DNA from: Viridothelium virens
Lineage: Eukaryota; Ascomycota; Dothideomycetes; Trypetheliales; Trypetheliaceae
DNA: 64,000 nt
Reading direction: 5' to 3'
Assembly: GCA_010094025.1 (NCBI GenBank)
Contig: ML991798.1
Span: forward strand, 124,001-188,000
The stretch's first letter is position 1. Each line of letters begins with the position of its first letter. Shown piece by piece: positions 36,156-48,668 of the stretch. The position numbers and the translations under genes were made by a program. The notes under the pieces were generated by a model. The model was not told the DNA's origin, searched no databases, and saw only the letters and a list, made by a program, of their open reading frames with translations.

Positions 36156-37570
36156 TCATGATAATGCGTGGTGCTGTGCCAACCTCCTATGCACATCCAA
36201 ATGCCTTGCTTTCTTCGTCGCAGCCGCCTGGAGTGCACCATTGGGTCCCTCGCTCCAGATGGTCCAGTGCGAGTGGTGATGTCCGTCATAACCTGACGAT
36301 TGCGGCAAGGCCGTCGTAGTAGTATCGGCGGCAGAAACGGAGGCAGCAGAGGCGGTGCTAGTGACGAACGTGGTCGAGTAGACAGTGGAGGTAGGCGAGA
36401 AGATGTTAGTCGCGTTGACGGAGGAGGCGGCGGGAATGCTGATTGTCGGTGCAGTTGGGGAGTAAGAGCCCGGGAGTGCAGAGCTGTTACCAGCGCCCGA
36501 TGCGCCATTTTGGTAGACTCGCAGTGAGTTGATGGTCCAGAAAGCATCGACGAAGTTATCCGGGGTGCTGTCGACAAAGCTGGCGCAGTCGCCATGATTG
36601 GTGCTGCACGAGTTTAAATTCCAGCCGTAGTCGGGTTGATTGGTAGCACCAGCCCAGTCGCCGCAGAAAGTGAGGTCAAAGATCATCTTTTGGTTGGTGA
36701 AATGCGAGGCCACATTACATTGATCGTTGAAGGTGAATTTGGCAAGAGGCTTGCCCCACTGGGTGGGGTCAGGATAGTCGCTGGTGGCTTGTTTGATGGA
36801 GGCCTTGTCCGTGCGGGGAAAGAACCAAATAGAGAAGCTATCCTCAAGCCATTCTGTGGCATAGACACCACCACCGATCTGATTGAACCCGGATCCGAAC
36901 GAGTGACTGCTGTCGGGAGAGCTTCCTGAGTCGGCGATTTGGCAGCCGTCGTGACCGTCACCTCCGTTGCAGTCTATCTTGGACTGGACTAGATCGGCGG
37001 TAAAATCTCCGTTGTTGGTCAGGTTGCAACCAGCACCTATGAGCATATCAGCATTCATGCTATGACTACGAACGTCTGAGCTCGAGTGCACCCACTGGTA
37101 TGAAGAGTCATGTCATTGCCCACTTGGTTGTTGACTCCCTCGATAATATCGACCTCACCAGCAGCGGGCCACTCGGCAGGGTAACCCAGAAGCCAGAAAG
37201 CAGGCCAAGAACCGCATTCGCCACCAGGCATATGCGAAAGATCAAGAACGAACAGTCCACTGTTGTAGGAGGCCTGGCTCTGAATCCGAACACTCGGCCG
37301 ACCACCTGAGGTAGTGGTGTTATGATCCGCTCCCATGTAGTAAGAGCCATTCTCGTTCTTGTTGATGAGAGGGTCACGGTTCATTGATGAGCTTGCAGCA
37401 GTTGCTTGGTCGACATATTGAACAGCTCCGTTGGTTGGGTCAGCAGCGGTTTCAAAATCCCACATGCTCCAAAAATCCCCGCCCTTCATGTAGTCAGTCT
37501 GAAGGGTGTAAGCAGCATTAGCTGCAGCAGTGAAGAGCGCCAGGCCAGAAGCAATCATAGAGAAAGACAT
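36156..37570 (-). CDS. Secreted GH16 family endo-beta-1,3(4)-glucanase
   Basis: Exons 37570-37096 and 37036-36156 give 451 aa with a 59-nt intron. A signal peptide (MSFSMIASGLALFTAAANA) opens the protein. The catalytic GH16 motif ExDxxE appears as GEVDIIEGVN with E139 (nucleophile), D141 and E144 (acid/base). GSWPAFWLLGYPAEWPAAGE just before it and the Cys-rich block with DCNGGDGHDGCQIADSG are typical of fungal mixed-linkage glucanases. After the catalytic domain, at about residue 340, comes a Ser/Thr/Ala-rich stretch likely to be O-glycosylated, ending in a His- and Arg-rich tail without the hydrophobic end needed for a GPI anchor. It would act outside the cell on beta-glucans of the fungal wall or of plant material. 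Confidence 0.92.
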
Positions 37571-39940
37571 TTTGCTTATATCAAGAAAGGAATGACTGTG
37601 CACTGATTGGCACTTGGTAAGGAGTGAAACGAGCTGGCGGAAAGAAGCGAAGAAAATGAAAAACGATGATACTCTGTTCTGGTGTACCTACATGTGCTGG
37701 GATGGACCAGCTCTTATATCTATAGCGAGACTCTGAGTCGAGGGCGGCTGTGAAGTGGGCTGCAAGAGTCAGGGTTCCCCACTGTAGCAACAGGCAGGCC
37801 TGACCAAGGGAACCGCTCTTTGTCACCACTTGATGGCGCTCATCTGGGTGAATGCGAGCCGCGTCTATGGAAAGACGTGGTGTGCAGGTGGGTCTAGGGC
37901 AGAACGAGTAAGGGATTCGAAACAGCTTTCACGGGCCATTGGGCGGATGGACGCTGGCGTTTGTCTGCATGGCTGTCGGAGGCAAACAAGCTCGATATGG
38001 TCTGCAGGCCGAGGGTGGTCGGTCTGGCGGGAGGAGTAGCAGGGGGAGGGAGTTTCACGCTGGGATGTGCTGAGCCGAGAGTAAGAACAGTTCGAAACGA
38101 CGAGCCGGGAAGCCAGCGAATCCGACATGAGGGATTTTGACTCTGTGGAGGCTGGGTTGGGCCTGTTCACGCAGGGAGTGAGGTCAAGAAATCGCGAATG
38201 GTACGGTAGGGTGATAGGTTAGTAAGTTGGTAGGGAGGAATCTACCCCGTACGGAGGACTCCGCAGTAGGTCTGGGTAAGCCGGGAAGCGGCCAATCAGA
38301 GACAAGCTCTCAGGAGTAGCTGCCAAAAATTGGGCCAATCGCTCGCTTCGGCCTCCCCGCCGCCACAGCCTTCCCACACAATGGCACAAAAGCCAGCGTC
38401 TCAGTCTGAGCCAAAGCCACTCCCTCCTGCGTCGTGCACACCGGCATACACCAACCAACGTCGAGGTCACGCTCGAGGCCTCGCAATCTTGCAGAAAGAT
38501 AGGCAAAGATCGACGCTAGGCGATTCTCTAACGTGCGGCAGCTAGCGCCAGCCCGGCCAGCCAGCCAGCCAGAACCATCCAGGAGAGGATACTCACCTCT
38601 CAGAGTATCTACTTCAGCCTTCCAGAAAGCCGCAAAGCTATCGAATATGTGCCACCGGCACCGTCCAAAAGCAAACACTTAGATATCCGTTCTGCACGGA
38701 ATCTGTAATTCTCATCACATTGCACACATTGCCCTTAAACTCACCTAACCAGGATTCATCCGAGGATAAGTGAGTCGTACGGAGTACAACAACATGACTA
38801 CGCTTAGCGTTACCACATGAGAAATGTTTTCGCGAGAGGATTCCTGAGGAATCCGTCCCGGATGGCGAAAGCGAATTAGCTAGACCACCAAGACCACCGA
38901 GGCCACCAAGGCTGTCTGACGGAGCCTTACGAAGCGTGACGAGCCGGTAATCCTCGTTCCAACGTCAACATGCCAAATGCACGACATGGAAATTGCAGTT
39001 GACTGCAGTTGATGTTGGACTTGGTATGAGCACTGGGGCCAGACTAGCTCCCACGTGACCGGGCCCGTCCAGAGTGAGACGATTTCAAGGTTGCAAAAGA
39101 AATCCAACATGCAGCTTGGTCCGCCCTGTTTGACCATATGCAATCCTCCCGCGCCTACTGACAGGTCGAAAATCCGATTTGGCGATAGGAGCCCCTGCTT
39201 CGTCCCACTAGAGAGTTCATCCGAGTGGCGATCTCCCGGCAACAAACTCGACCACGGCCATAATTTTGCTGCACAGAGAGTGATGATACATTGAGACTGC
39301 GTGAGTATGCAAAACTTTCACAAGTTGACGGCGACTGGGTAGCCTTGACTCTTGCAGATTATTCTAGGGACGTATACAATGTTTCATAGTTAACATACCG
39401 TTCACCTGAATTGCAATGGAGTATTTGAAGCTGTGCAAGCACTCACCCCCAAACAGCTCATTATCAAATCCCATTTTTACTAGCGTAGTACAACTCAAAG
39501 ATCTTCGCTAGCTTCCAATCTGCATACCATTAGTAATGGGTATGGATGTCTTCTAATAATGGGAAATTGGAATACCTAGCATCGTCAATGGTCTTTGTCA
39601 TTTCGTGCTGCAGGTCAGAGGCTGTGGGAAAGGTTACACACCGTCCTACACATCTCCAACATTTTCGGGGTACCTCCTACCACCAACAAGCGCTTTCCGC
39701 AAATACCTTGACTCAGTGCATGGTGGCTTTCATGATTCGTACCTTCACATTTCCGGAGCGTCCCTGGACGTCTAGAGGAACAATCGGATCAGATGGATGT
39801 ACCCAATAAATGTTGCGGCATTTACAATCACAAAGACGCTCAAACTACAAGCCCCGTACGCGGAAATATGCGTGCACAGAAACATAAAAAAAAGCAAAGA
39901 AACCAACGACGAACTCCTTTCCTCCACCGGCTAGAACTGC
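37571..39940. other. Intergenic upstream of the GH16 gene
   Basis: 2.4 kb between the GH16 start and the VPS8 stop. Open frames of about 100 codons on both strands near 38.2-38.7 kb overlap one another and lack family resemblance. A (CCAG)n tetranucleotide lies near 38552-38570 and one TACGGAGTA copy at 38778. No gene supported. Confidence 0.45.
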
Positions 39941-42900
39941 TTACGTGCATAGTGAACATCGCAGAGGCCGACGAGGCTCTGCGGGCGCTCCGACACCCGG
40001 CATATGCTCATCCGAACCCCCTTCACCTCCCCCATCCCTCAGCTGCTGTCGGGACGGTTCCAAGCAACGCTTATGAAAGAGATGCCTACATGCAAATACC
40101 ACCAACGCCCCCACACCACCACCACCATCAGCGCCCTCTTCAGTAATTCTATTATTACCGTTACTGCCATTTCCAGCAGCCACCGCACTCCCCTCAGGTA
40201 CAATCTCCCTCCCTTTTCCATTACCCTTCAATCGCCCACCACCTTGCACCCCATCCCTACCACCACCCCACCACTCCCTCCTCCTCCTCCTTTCCTCTTC
40301 CCCATTCTCCTCCCATGCTGCAAACACGCCTCCTCCTCCCACCCCACCATCAACCCCCGGCCCCCAAGCCCGCTTCCCACACCCCTCGCACCTGCCCCCC
40401 GCCACTCCGCCCCTCGCTCGCCATCCGCGCTCCCGCTCCTCCTGCAACCGTGCCACGCTCCCAAAGACATCAGCATCGAGCAGCTGGTTCGTGAGCGCGA
40501 GGAGGGTCGACTCGAAGGCGTAGGCGGAGAAGATGTCGGTCAGGATAAGGCGGAGATCGGAGAGGGTCGGGGAGGTGGACGAGGCGCGGGCGAGGAACGC
40601 CACGAGGATGGGGAGGAAGGAAGAAGGGGAAGAGGCGGAGGCCGATTGTGCGCGGGGACGGGCCTGGAGCCGGGAGGAGGTGGATTGCGAGCGGGAACGA
40701 GAACGGGAACGAGAGCGGGAATGGGACTGGGACGGGGACTGCGAGGGTTGGCGGCGTCTGATGGTTCCGGATGATGGGGTAGCGAATGTAGCGAGGAGAG
40801 CGGTGAACGTTTGTTGAGTGGTATTTCGAAGGTTGGTCGTCATTTTGCTCATGTCGAGATTTCTATGGATCGTGTTAGGCGTGGTTTCAGGGCTAGCCTG
40901 GCGTACCGAGGTAGAGACATGTTGCGTGACGGTGAAGACGGCGTCGAGGAGATCCAGCCACAACAGCTCATCAGAAGCAAGGTCCTCTTCTCGGACTTGT
41001 AAGCTTTGCTTTCTCTCTGGGCGTGCCGGTCTATTGCTCAATTTGCTCTGGCTTTGACAAAGCCAAATACCAACCTTGGCGTATTTTTCGACCGCTTCCA
41101 AGAGGTCCTCCGCGGCTTCTTCTGTATTGTCAGCATCTGGACTGTCTGACGCAGCATCTAAAAGCCCGCTAAGTGCGGTACCTAGCGTTCCAAGATGTCT
41201 TGTTAAGCGGTCCATAGCTTCGCGCACGAGGCCGTCACGAGCCATGAGGATAACAGCGGCGTCAATAACTCCACCCTTTTCCATATCGGATAGAACATTG
41301 CCAAGCTGGAGATCTCCAGATTTGAGCAGAGTGATGTAGTCTGCGACATGCGTCGGATTGTGCCGACACATAAGCCGTACATAGCGTTCAACGAGCTCTG
41401 AGGGCAACACTGAAGGAATAGACTCATTCCCGTAAACAATATGGGCACTGGGCTCAAGGAAGGTACGTAAAAAGAGGTACTGAGTCTGAGAATCGTCGAA
41501 AGCATCGAGCATAGCGGGCAGTATGTCAGGCGCATAGTCCTTAATGACGTTGGCTGCTCTCACTGTATCAGTACTTGCTAGATCCTTTGCATGACCGACC
41601 ATGACGGATTCCAACGCTTGTCTTTGTTTTTTACTCAACCCAGTATTCGCCCTGAAGCAGTCCCCGATACAAGTGAACACACTGTCACGATCTTCTGGGT
41701 CCTCAAAATACGTTTCGAGAAGGTCAGCGAATTCCTTTTCGGATTTGTACACGGACTTAAGAACCCGATAAAATCTTGCTTTTCTGAACAGTGGAATGAG
41801 CGAGTTGAGATCTGACGGGTGGTAGAACGACAGGAGGTACTCCACACTGAGCTGACAATCAGCTGCTAGTTCCAGACTTGGGTACTGACATAGGCCGAGA
41901 AGGATCTTATGCAACTGGGAGCCAGAAAGCAAGATAAATTGAGGAAATTTGGGTAGGTTGCGTGCTATGAACATGTTGAGAAAGATGATGCTGTCTGCTG
42001 AAAATTCCGGAGGATTCATGATTCCGAGCAAGACACTAATGATATACTGGCGGGTTACCGACGGCCCTGGATCATCATCCTGACCGGCGTCATGATCATG
42101 AGCATGTCCGTTCGGTAGCTGTTCATGGTCGCCGTTCAAAAAGCCGTCTTCGAATGCCTCGTTAAGCATGCTCATAAAGCTGCTAGTGTCAAAATGAATG
42201 AGGAGTCGAAGGTAGGGGAAACTGAGTTCTTGGGCATCTTCGTTTGTAGTGCGAACTACCTTACCACTCTCCTTTGGCCACTCCTTCACTTTTGAGGAGA
42301 ACAGAAAATGATACAACTCGGATTGAGCTCTGGCGGCAGCCGCTTCAGCAAGATTCTCCCCACCTGGATAGATCCGCCCCGTAAGGGCAAATGCAAGGTA
42401 TGGAAAGACCTTCATTGCGGACTCTAGATATATTGAAATGGGAGCATCTGAACCCTCCTGATCATCGTTTTGCACGATCTTGACCAACCATAGAAGATCG
42501 ACAAGCGGAGTAATGTAGTCGCCAATTGCCTGCGTCCAGGCATGGATGAGCGCATCATAGAGATTATGTTGCTTGAAAAGAGTCGTTGCTGAGTCAATAT
42601 CGATAGTTCTCGCATCAAGTCGACAGATCATTTCTTCCAACCGGGCATCCTGACCAATTGAGGTGAAATGTGTAATGAGGTCCTTGAATACTGTAGGCGG
42701 TAGCATTGTAAGCTGCCCTTCCAATATAGCGGCCTCCAAGGCTTCGAGAAGGACGGGTTCGCAAGAGGCTTCTTCATACTGCTCATAGATGTCTTCCAGC
42801 AGGAAGTCCGGCTGGTTCATGCTAAGGCAAGCATTGAGACTCTCCACAGTTAGCTGCTGTAGTTGCGTTTGCTGTGACTCGTCTGTTTCGACCTTTCCTG

Positions 42901-44931
42901 AACGTGCCAGTTGGTATTTGGTCGAGGCAGATATCATATCCAACAGCTTTTCCTGGACAACTGAGTGTCGTGCGCTATCCTCCTCGGGTAGTCCAATTGT
43001 GAGCCTGTCAGTGTCACCGGTGTAGTACGATGTTGCAAGCGAAATTGCGCCTATGAAGTCGCCTTCTTCCATGAGCGCCAATAGTCTATCCGCCCAGTTT
43101 GATAAAGTCCCAATAGAAATATCGTTGAATCCAAGTAAAAATAGCCGGCCTTTGTACGCTCGAAAACTCATGTGAAATGCATCTGCGACAACGCCATGCA
43201 AAGAAGCCTCATCTTCATCAAGATTATCCACAACTGGCTGTAATTGCTGAGAAAATAGATCATGATGGTAAATATGTTTGTACAAGAGGTCGAAAGAATC
43301 GGTCACTCGCAGGCTTTCATCTTCAAGAATCAATAGACGTTGACTTATTGTAAGAACACCAAGCACGGATCTACTTAACCACTGTACTGCAACGATTGCC
43401 TCTTCGTTCCGCCATCGACTTCTCGGGTGGAAGTGTAGAGTCGGCGGCTTGTCCTTCTCAGAGTCGGCTTGCTTCTCGGTGTCTTCCACATCCAAGATTG
43501 TAAGCACATTCGACCAGCAGTAGACTAATTTTGTGAGTGTATGGGCTGGGGATCTTTCATTAGTCTGCCCTCTGAGTTTAACAGCAGGGAACCACGCGAG
43601 ACAGCCGCTCAAGGCACTATGTGGTGCGATTTCTTTTGGTCTTGGAGCTTTGTGCTGCGTCTGAGCCACAGGAGTCGTTGAAACGATGACGAGGAGATAC
43701 GGAGTAAGCAACGCAGTGAGGCCCATCGTGTCTGTAGGTCTCTCAACATTTCCAAGCGGTAATGCCGAGAAAGCTAGTACTGAGCTTGGTTTTCGCGGTT
43801 TGTCTTCTGGTTGCGGCCCCGGAGGATAGCGTCCGAGGATGCGAATTGTCCTGACAGATCGAGCTACAGGCCCAAGTCCTCTTGTGGCAAGATGGGAGAA
43901 AGCCATTCCTCCATCGTCAGCAGACACCAGTGCAGTATGCCTAGTACCTAAGAATGCCATATGCAGGATCGCACTTCCAGATACGTGTCCGTCTGCGTGC
44001 GGCTTGTCCATCAAAGAGCGATCAACGGGCAGAATATGTAGAAAAGGCTTAACAGGCCTAGCAAGCTCCCATGTGAAGATATTCCCGGTGGCATGTCCAC
44101 CAGCAACCGTAGAGTAGTCTGCAGAAATGGCGATAGATGTCACACTGCCACTTTCAGCGGCTAAAGCCACTTAGCGCCATGATTCAGAAACTTTTTTGGC
44201 GGAGCATTACCTTGTGTGTTAGGTCCTATTATAACCTTGAGTGTCTGTTGATAGTCAAAAGCCAGTATGTATCCCTTCGAGGTCCCGACCACCAACGAGG
44301 CTGCGACAGCCAGGCATGTTGGGCGTCCAAAGTTACGCTTCCCTACTTCTGAGAATATTTGTCCACTTAACTTTCTGAGTTTAGACCATCTGACAACCTC
44401 CCACGGCGCTTGTGGTGTGTCTGCTTCGCCGTCTTGCTCCCCACCAGACCTCGGCAGGTTCGATGACAAGGATGACTGGCGGGACCCCGGCAACAGAAAG
44501 GCCGGTGATATATTGCGAGGTGACTGTAAAGGCGAGGAGGACAGGCGCGACTGGAACCGCCTCTCGAAAGGCTGTAAAGGGCCAGAGGCTGTCCTGGAAA
44601 CAGTCGCGCGCGATGCGGGAACACTGCTACCCGGTGACGACCAAAGAGAGCCTTGAATTGATGGAGTATCGTCCGGAATAGACAGTGATTCATTTGGGCT
44701 TGCAAGAGAGCCGGAGCCGATAAAATCTACCTTGTCACCGTCGTCCTTCTGGGCCCGATCGAACCCTTCATCGCGGGTTCGTTCTTGTTCTCTAGCATCA
44801 TCTCTTTGGACATACTCTTCATCCACCTCAGTCCATCTGGATAGTCTTAGGTCTTGTTCCCGTGCCAGCTCGTCTGCAACTTCATCTTCGTTCTCGCCCC
44901 CTCCCCCATTACCGTCGGAACTGGCGCTCAT
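39941..44931 (-). CDS. VPS8: Vacuolar protein sorting-associated protein 8 (CORVET subunit)
   Basis: Exons 44931-44211 and 44160-39941 give 1646 aa; the intron is 50 nt. An acidic, Ser-rich N-terminus precedes a beta-propeller (VVGTSKGYILAFDYQQTLKV, ISADYSTVAGGHATGNIFTW, FLGTRHTALVSADDGG). A long alpha-solenoid and a C-terminal RING-H2-like zinc finger follow (CEGCG, then CRHLFHKRC, ending LRCSLCT). Vps8 is the Rab5-binding subunit of the CORVET tether, which drives early-endosome fusion. Between the solenoid and the RING lies an RS-dipeptide run (SHSRSRSRSRSRSQSTSS). The RING itself is split by a Gly/Arg/Glu-rich insertion of about 96 residues between the first CxxC and the CxH. The family is secure; the low-complexity C-terminal part is the least certain. 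Confidence 0.94.
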
Positions 44932-45351
44932 CTGCTTTCTTCTCGTGTTCTCATAACTTCAATTTCATTTTGGTCTTCGAATTGTCTTTCTAAGACTGTG
45001 GTCTAAGGCCTTCGCCTATGCGATACTGAGGCACAAAGTGTCGAGCAGAGAGAGAGGTATTCGTGGGACGTCGATGGCGCAGTCTGGGATAAATGATATT
45101 GACGGAAATTATTAGCAGGCTTCAGAGCCGTCGCGAGCGTAGACACTAGGGAAAAAGGTACTGCGTCGTCGCTGAGGTCGGTTTGAGTTATCTAACAAAT
45201 ACGGAATACGTACTGCCCGGGTATCTTTCTCCAAGAGGCGGAGAGCCGCGGCAGAATAGTTCCAAGGTGTTTATGATTTATCTGATATATGTGACTTCAT
45301 GCGCCGAGCTTTCTTCGCAACGTTCTCCACTCCGGTCTTTGCTTAACGACA
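44932..45351. promoter_or_regulatory. Shared divergent promoter, VPS8 / GPALPP gene
   Basis: 420 bp between two divergently oriented start codons with no coding exon. No specific operator recognised. Confidence 0.45.
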
Positions 45352-46303
45352 ATGCCTGAAATAGGCCCCGAGTTACCACCCCACTTACTAGCGAAAAGAA
45401 AACGCCAGGCTACCGAAGTCGAAACTGTCAAAGATGTACCTCCGTCCCAAAGCCCTCACCACTTATTCAGTTCGGAATCTGGAGAAAAACGTAGACGAGT
45501 TGCAGGTCCCGCTGCTGCTCCTCCTGCTTCTCTTGACGAGGAGCCTACCAAGTCGGCCGATGCTCCTCTGAGTGGGGAAGACAGCGACAGTGATGACGAC
45601 TATGGCCCAACTGCTCCCTCAGAAGTGCAGACAGAGGTATGCAATCCTCGCACGATTTCTCGGTATCGATCGCTAAGGCCAATAGATTATCACGTCAGAG
45701 GTGCCTCAGCAGGAAGATGGCAATACATCAGCGGACCAGAGTCGCATACAGCGTGACAATTGGATGATGATACCGCCAAAGGAAGATGGCTTGGCCGCAC
45801 GAATGGACCCCACCAGAGCGCGACCACGGAAATTCAATACAGGCAAGGGAGCTACAGCGTCTAGCAATGGAGGTACAATAGATGCCAGCTGGACAGAAAC
45901 ACCGGAAGAGAAGCGTAAAAGGCTTGCGGATCAGGTTATGGGTGTCGAACATCACTCAGCATCGTCTGCTTCAGCCAGTAGCAACAAGCGCGATGAGGAG
46001 GATAAGGACACTGCGAGAAGGATACGGGAACATAATGTCAGAGCAGTCGCCCAAACGCCTTCTACTCCACACAAGTGTCTCAGGGACTGACGTGATTTGC
46101 AGGAGAAGTCTCGTGGAAAATCGCTATACGATGAGCACCGCCGGAAGGTTGGAACCGACAAGGAAGACGACCCAAGTAAGCGCGCGTTTGATAGGGAGAA
46201 AGACATTGCTGGGGGTACGAAGATAGGACATGCGCAGCGCAAAGAGATGTTGAATCGCGCAGCAGGTTTTGGCTCGCGATTCTCAGGGGGAGGATTCTTA
46301 TGA
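45352..46303 (+). CDS. GPALPP-motif / DUF3752 protein
   Basis: Exons 45352-45636, 45701-46036 and 46103-46303 give 273 aa, with 64- and 66-nt introns. A GPxLPP motif (GPELPPHLL) starts at residue 5 and a weaker second copy reads YGPTAP. The acidic middle leads into the DUF3752 domain (DNWMMIPPKEDGLAARMDPT, TETPEEKRKRLADQVMG). The C-terminal block SLYDEHRRKV and the closing KEMLNRAAGFGSRFSGGGFL are characteristic. The human relative is GPALPP1. The function is unknown; the charged, disordered make-up and basic patches suggest a nuclear protein, possibly linked to RNA processing, which is inference. Confidence 0.9.
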
Positions 46304-46774
46304 TATCTGTGATTTGTCCAGCAACAGATATTTAACGTCACGACACAATACGAGTGATTGGCATCATAAGCTTTTCACGTCTAAATTTTGTTGGATTTCT
46401 GCCCCCGATCAAGACCAGGACGTGCATTGATTATACGGAAGGTCATCCAAAACCACTCCCGCGACCGGACTTCTCCACCTTCTCAAGATTTTGATCGCCA
46501 GAAGCTGGCAATATTTCATCAAGACAATCCTTTCATTCGACGGTTCGTAAAGGCGGTGGCGATCTGGGATGTCGAGTGTCGCAGAATATTCTGAGACGCG
46601 GCGCGTTCGGCCTCATGTCAAGCGCTGCAGGCTCGGGACTTCAACGTTCCAGCACCGCCGCACAATTGAATGAAAGTCAAGCATGCCCACTTTCATCTGG
46701 GCAGCTTTTGATTCCCAAAATTTTCAGATCCTTCTACTTTTTCAATTTCTCTTTTCATCTGGACCTTTCACAAA
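46304..46774. other. Intergenic between co-oriented genes
   Basis: 471 bp between the GPALPP gene and the RCR-like gene, both plus strand. No exon recognised; pyrimidine-rich sequence just before 46775 looks like a leader. Confidence 0.5.
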
Positions 46775-47509
46775 ATGTTCGACCAAAGTAAAATTCTAGA
46801 TCCGCGGCAGGCATTTGTTTCCTGTAATCCCGAATTTGACGATTGCGATGGTCATGTATCTTGGTGGTTTTCAACGGTAAATCCAAGGACGGTACATACA
46901 GTCTTAGAACAAGCTAATTGAATACAGACTGCTATTATTATTAAATGGGCGATTCTCGGTGGACTGTTCTTGGCTTTCTTTTCCTATCTCTTAATCGGCT
47001 ACATTCACGCCAGGAGGCGAATAAAGAAGAATCTGCCTCCTCTGCGGTACCACCGAGTAAGTTACTGACCATGGCATGTCCACTGGAGCATCGTGGTGAT
47101 TGACTCTTCCACAGTGGATGGTATCCCGATATACGGATCGCCCATCTATGCAGAACCCTCATCCGCCTCCTCAACGGCAATACAACTCTGCCACGGACCC
47201 CAATAGCTATTATGGCAATTTCAATGCTCCCCCTGGTATGTAATATGGAAAGTGGTTCGGATGACAGACGTGACATGCTAAATGATGGAACCAGCATACA
47301 ATTCCGACTCTCCGCCCCTGTACCAGCCGCCGAGCAACACGCAAAAGCCAGCGCAAGCTCAAGACCAAGACCTTGAGATGCAATCGCCTTCTTCAAGACA
47401 GCCAAATACGTCTTCCACGGGAGCCACTGCTGCGGGAAAAGTTGCACAACCCGTGAAGGCACTCTGGACTAAGGGCTCGAACGCTTTACAAGGGTTGAAG
47501 AGGAAGTAA
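46775..47509 (+). CDS. RCR-type single-pass membrane protein
   Basis: Exons 46775-46876, 46928-47056, 47115-47235 and 47295-47509 give 188 aa with 51-59 nt introns. A short Cys-containing N-terminus (CNPEFDDCDGHVSWWFST) precedes one membrane helix (WAILGGLFLAFFSYLLIGYI) and the family signature HARRRIKKNLPPLRYHRW. The rest is a Pro/Tyr/Gln-rich cytosolic tail with PPPQRQYNS and PPAYNSDSPPLYQPP. Such PPxY-like motifs can recruit Rsp5-type ubiquitin ligases. This fits the RCR family (chitin synthesis regulation, Congo red resistance), in which yeast Rcr1/Rcr2 affect cell-wall chitin and endosomal sorting. No signal peptide is obvious, so the N-terminus is probably translocated by the helix itself. 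Confidence 0.88.
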
Positions 47510-48668
47510 TGTATAAATTCATAACATATGTAAGATAAGATAGACATTTCTGGAAAACATGGATACTTGGTATAGACATTGATTCCATAGCTTTCAGGTC
47601 GGGGGAGTTATTAATGACCTAGTAAGGCCGCTGGACGGGAATAAATTAAATGCAGTTTTTCCTACCTACCTTCGTCCAGAGCAATAATACCCCACAGAAG
47701 CTTCAACCTTCCGCAACTCTTGCGCATACATCTTGCTTCCAATGCACCTCCTCTGTTTGATCGTCGCTACAGAAGGTGCGTTTTAAGGCTATTAAAAAGC
47801 ATGGCAATTGAGAGACCGGGCCTTTAAGGGAGTTCATATGTTCGAGCCTGTCGAATCGTAGGGTAAAGTGTACAGATAAGCTGCCCGTGGAAAAGACAGC
47901 TGTCTATGGTGAGAAGCATGCGGATCACAGAGTAAACTCTGGGAAGTAATTGGAGGTAGATAAAATTAACCCTAGTCCCTAATTTGCAAGCACTCGTACA
48001 CGTATCTTTCTCCTTCTCTGGCTTAATTACTCCTTTGTAGGCCTTGTAACGAGAATGACCCCCTTGCCTTATTCGTCTCCCTCCTTCACTCCAACAAAGA
48101 TATGTTTGGTGATGGTCTGTGAGTGCTTCGGTACATTTGCGGAGTGGAGCACGCTGAATGGGCTAAGTTTAGGTTGCTTTATCACTATACGACAGTCAAT
48201 ATCATCGACAGATGATGCAGCCCGTGACGATAGCTGAAAATGGGAAGTGGGAGACGGACTGCGTGAGGTCTCTGAAGATACAGAGGACTGTGCACAGGCC
48301 CCGCTATCGTCTCTGAGGAGTGCGCGGTGGATGCCACAGGCAAGGACGGATAGCAGAATGAAGTGGATTAGCGGTCTGGTCCTTGGGAGCTGACTGTAGT
48401 GAGGCATATTGAAAGATGAGCTGTTTCAGTATATACAAAGAGACGCTGTGAGCGTCAAGGAAATTGCTTGATGTATTAAATGCCCTGAATCCTTCAGAGA
48501 AGCCTGGTCTGAAATCTTGATAAAGTTAGGAAAAGGCTCGTAGTTGAGCTAGGTTCGCAGTGAACGCGGTGAGCTGCCCTGGAGTGCACTTGCCTCGCAG
48601 CACAGTTGCATTACCTATCTGTCACTACGGGGAAGATTCTCAGTCCCAAGGACGAAATAAGACGAGAT
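47510..48668. other. Intergenic with one doubtful minus-strand ORF
   Basis: 1.16 kb between convergent RCR-like (+) and AlaRS (-) genes. The only frame with some character is at 48069-48407 (listed separately). Confidence 0.4.
48069..48407 (-). CDS. Doubtful small protein with hydrophobic N-terminus
   Basis: A single-exon frame of 112 codons starting at ATG 48407. A hydrophobic stretch (PLIHFILLSVLACGI) near the N-terminus could act as a signal anchor; the rest is Ser-rich without domains. No relative is recognised. It may be a small secreted or membrane orphan or a chance frame. Confidence 0.28.
   Translation of the reverse strand: MPHYSQLPRTRPLIHFILLSVLACGIHRALLRDDSGACAQSSVSSETSRSPSPTSHFQLSSRAASSVDDIDCRIVIKQPKLSPFSVLHSANVPKHSQTITKHIFVGVKEGDE

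Noticed and set aside
38310-38678. 122-codon minus-strand frame upstream of the GH16 gene
   Set aside because: Overlapping frames on both strands and no recognisable domain; regarded as promoter-region noise.
40004-40774. 256-codon plus-strand frame
   Set aside because: It lies antisense to the low-complexity, GC-rich 3' part of VPS8; long because of skewed composition, not coding.
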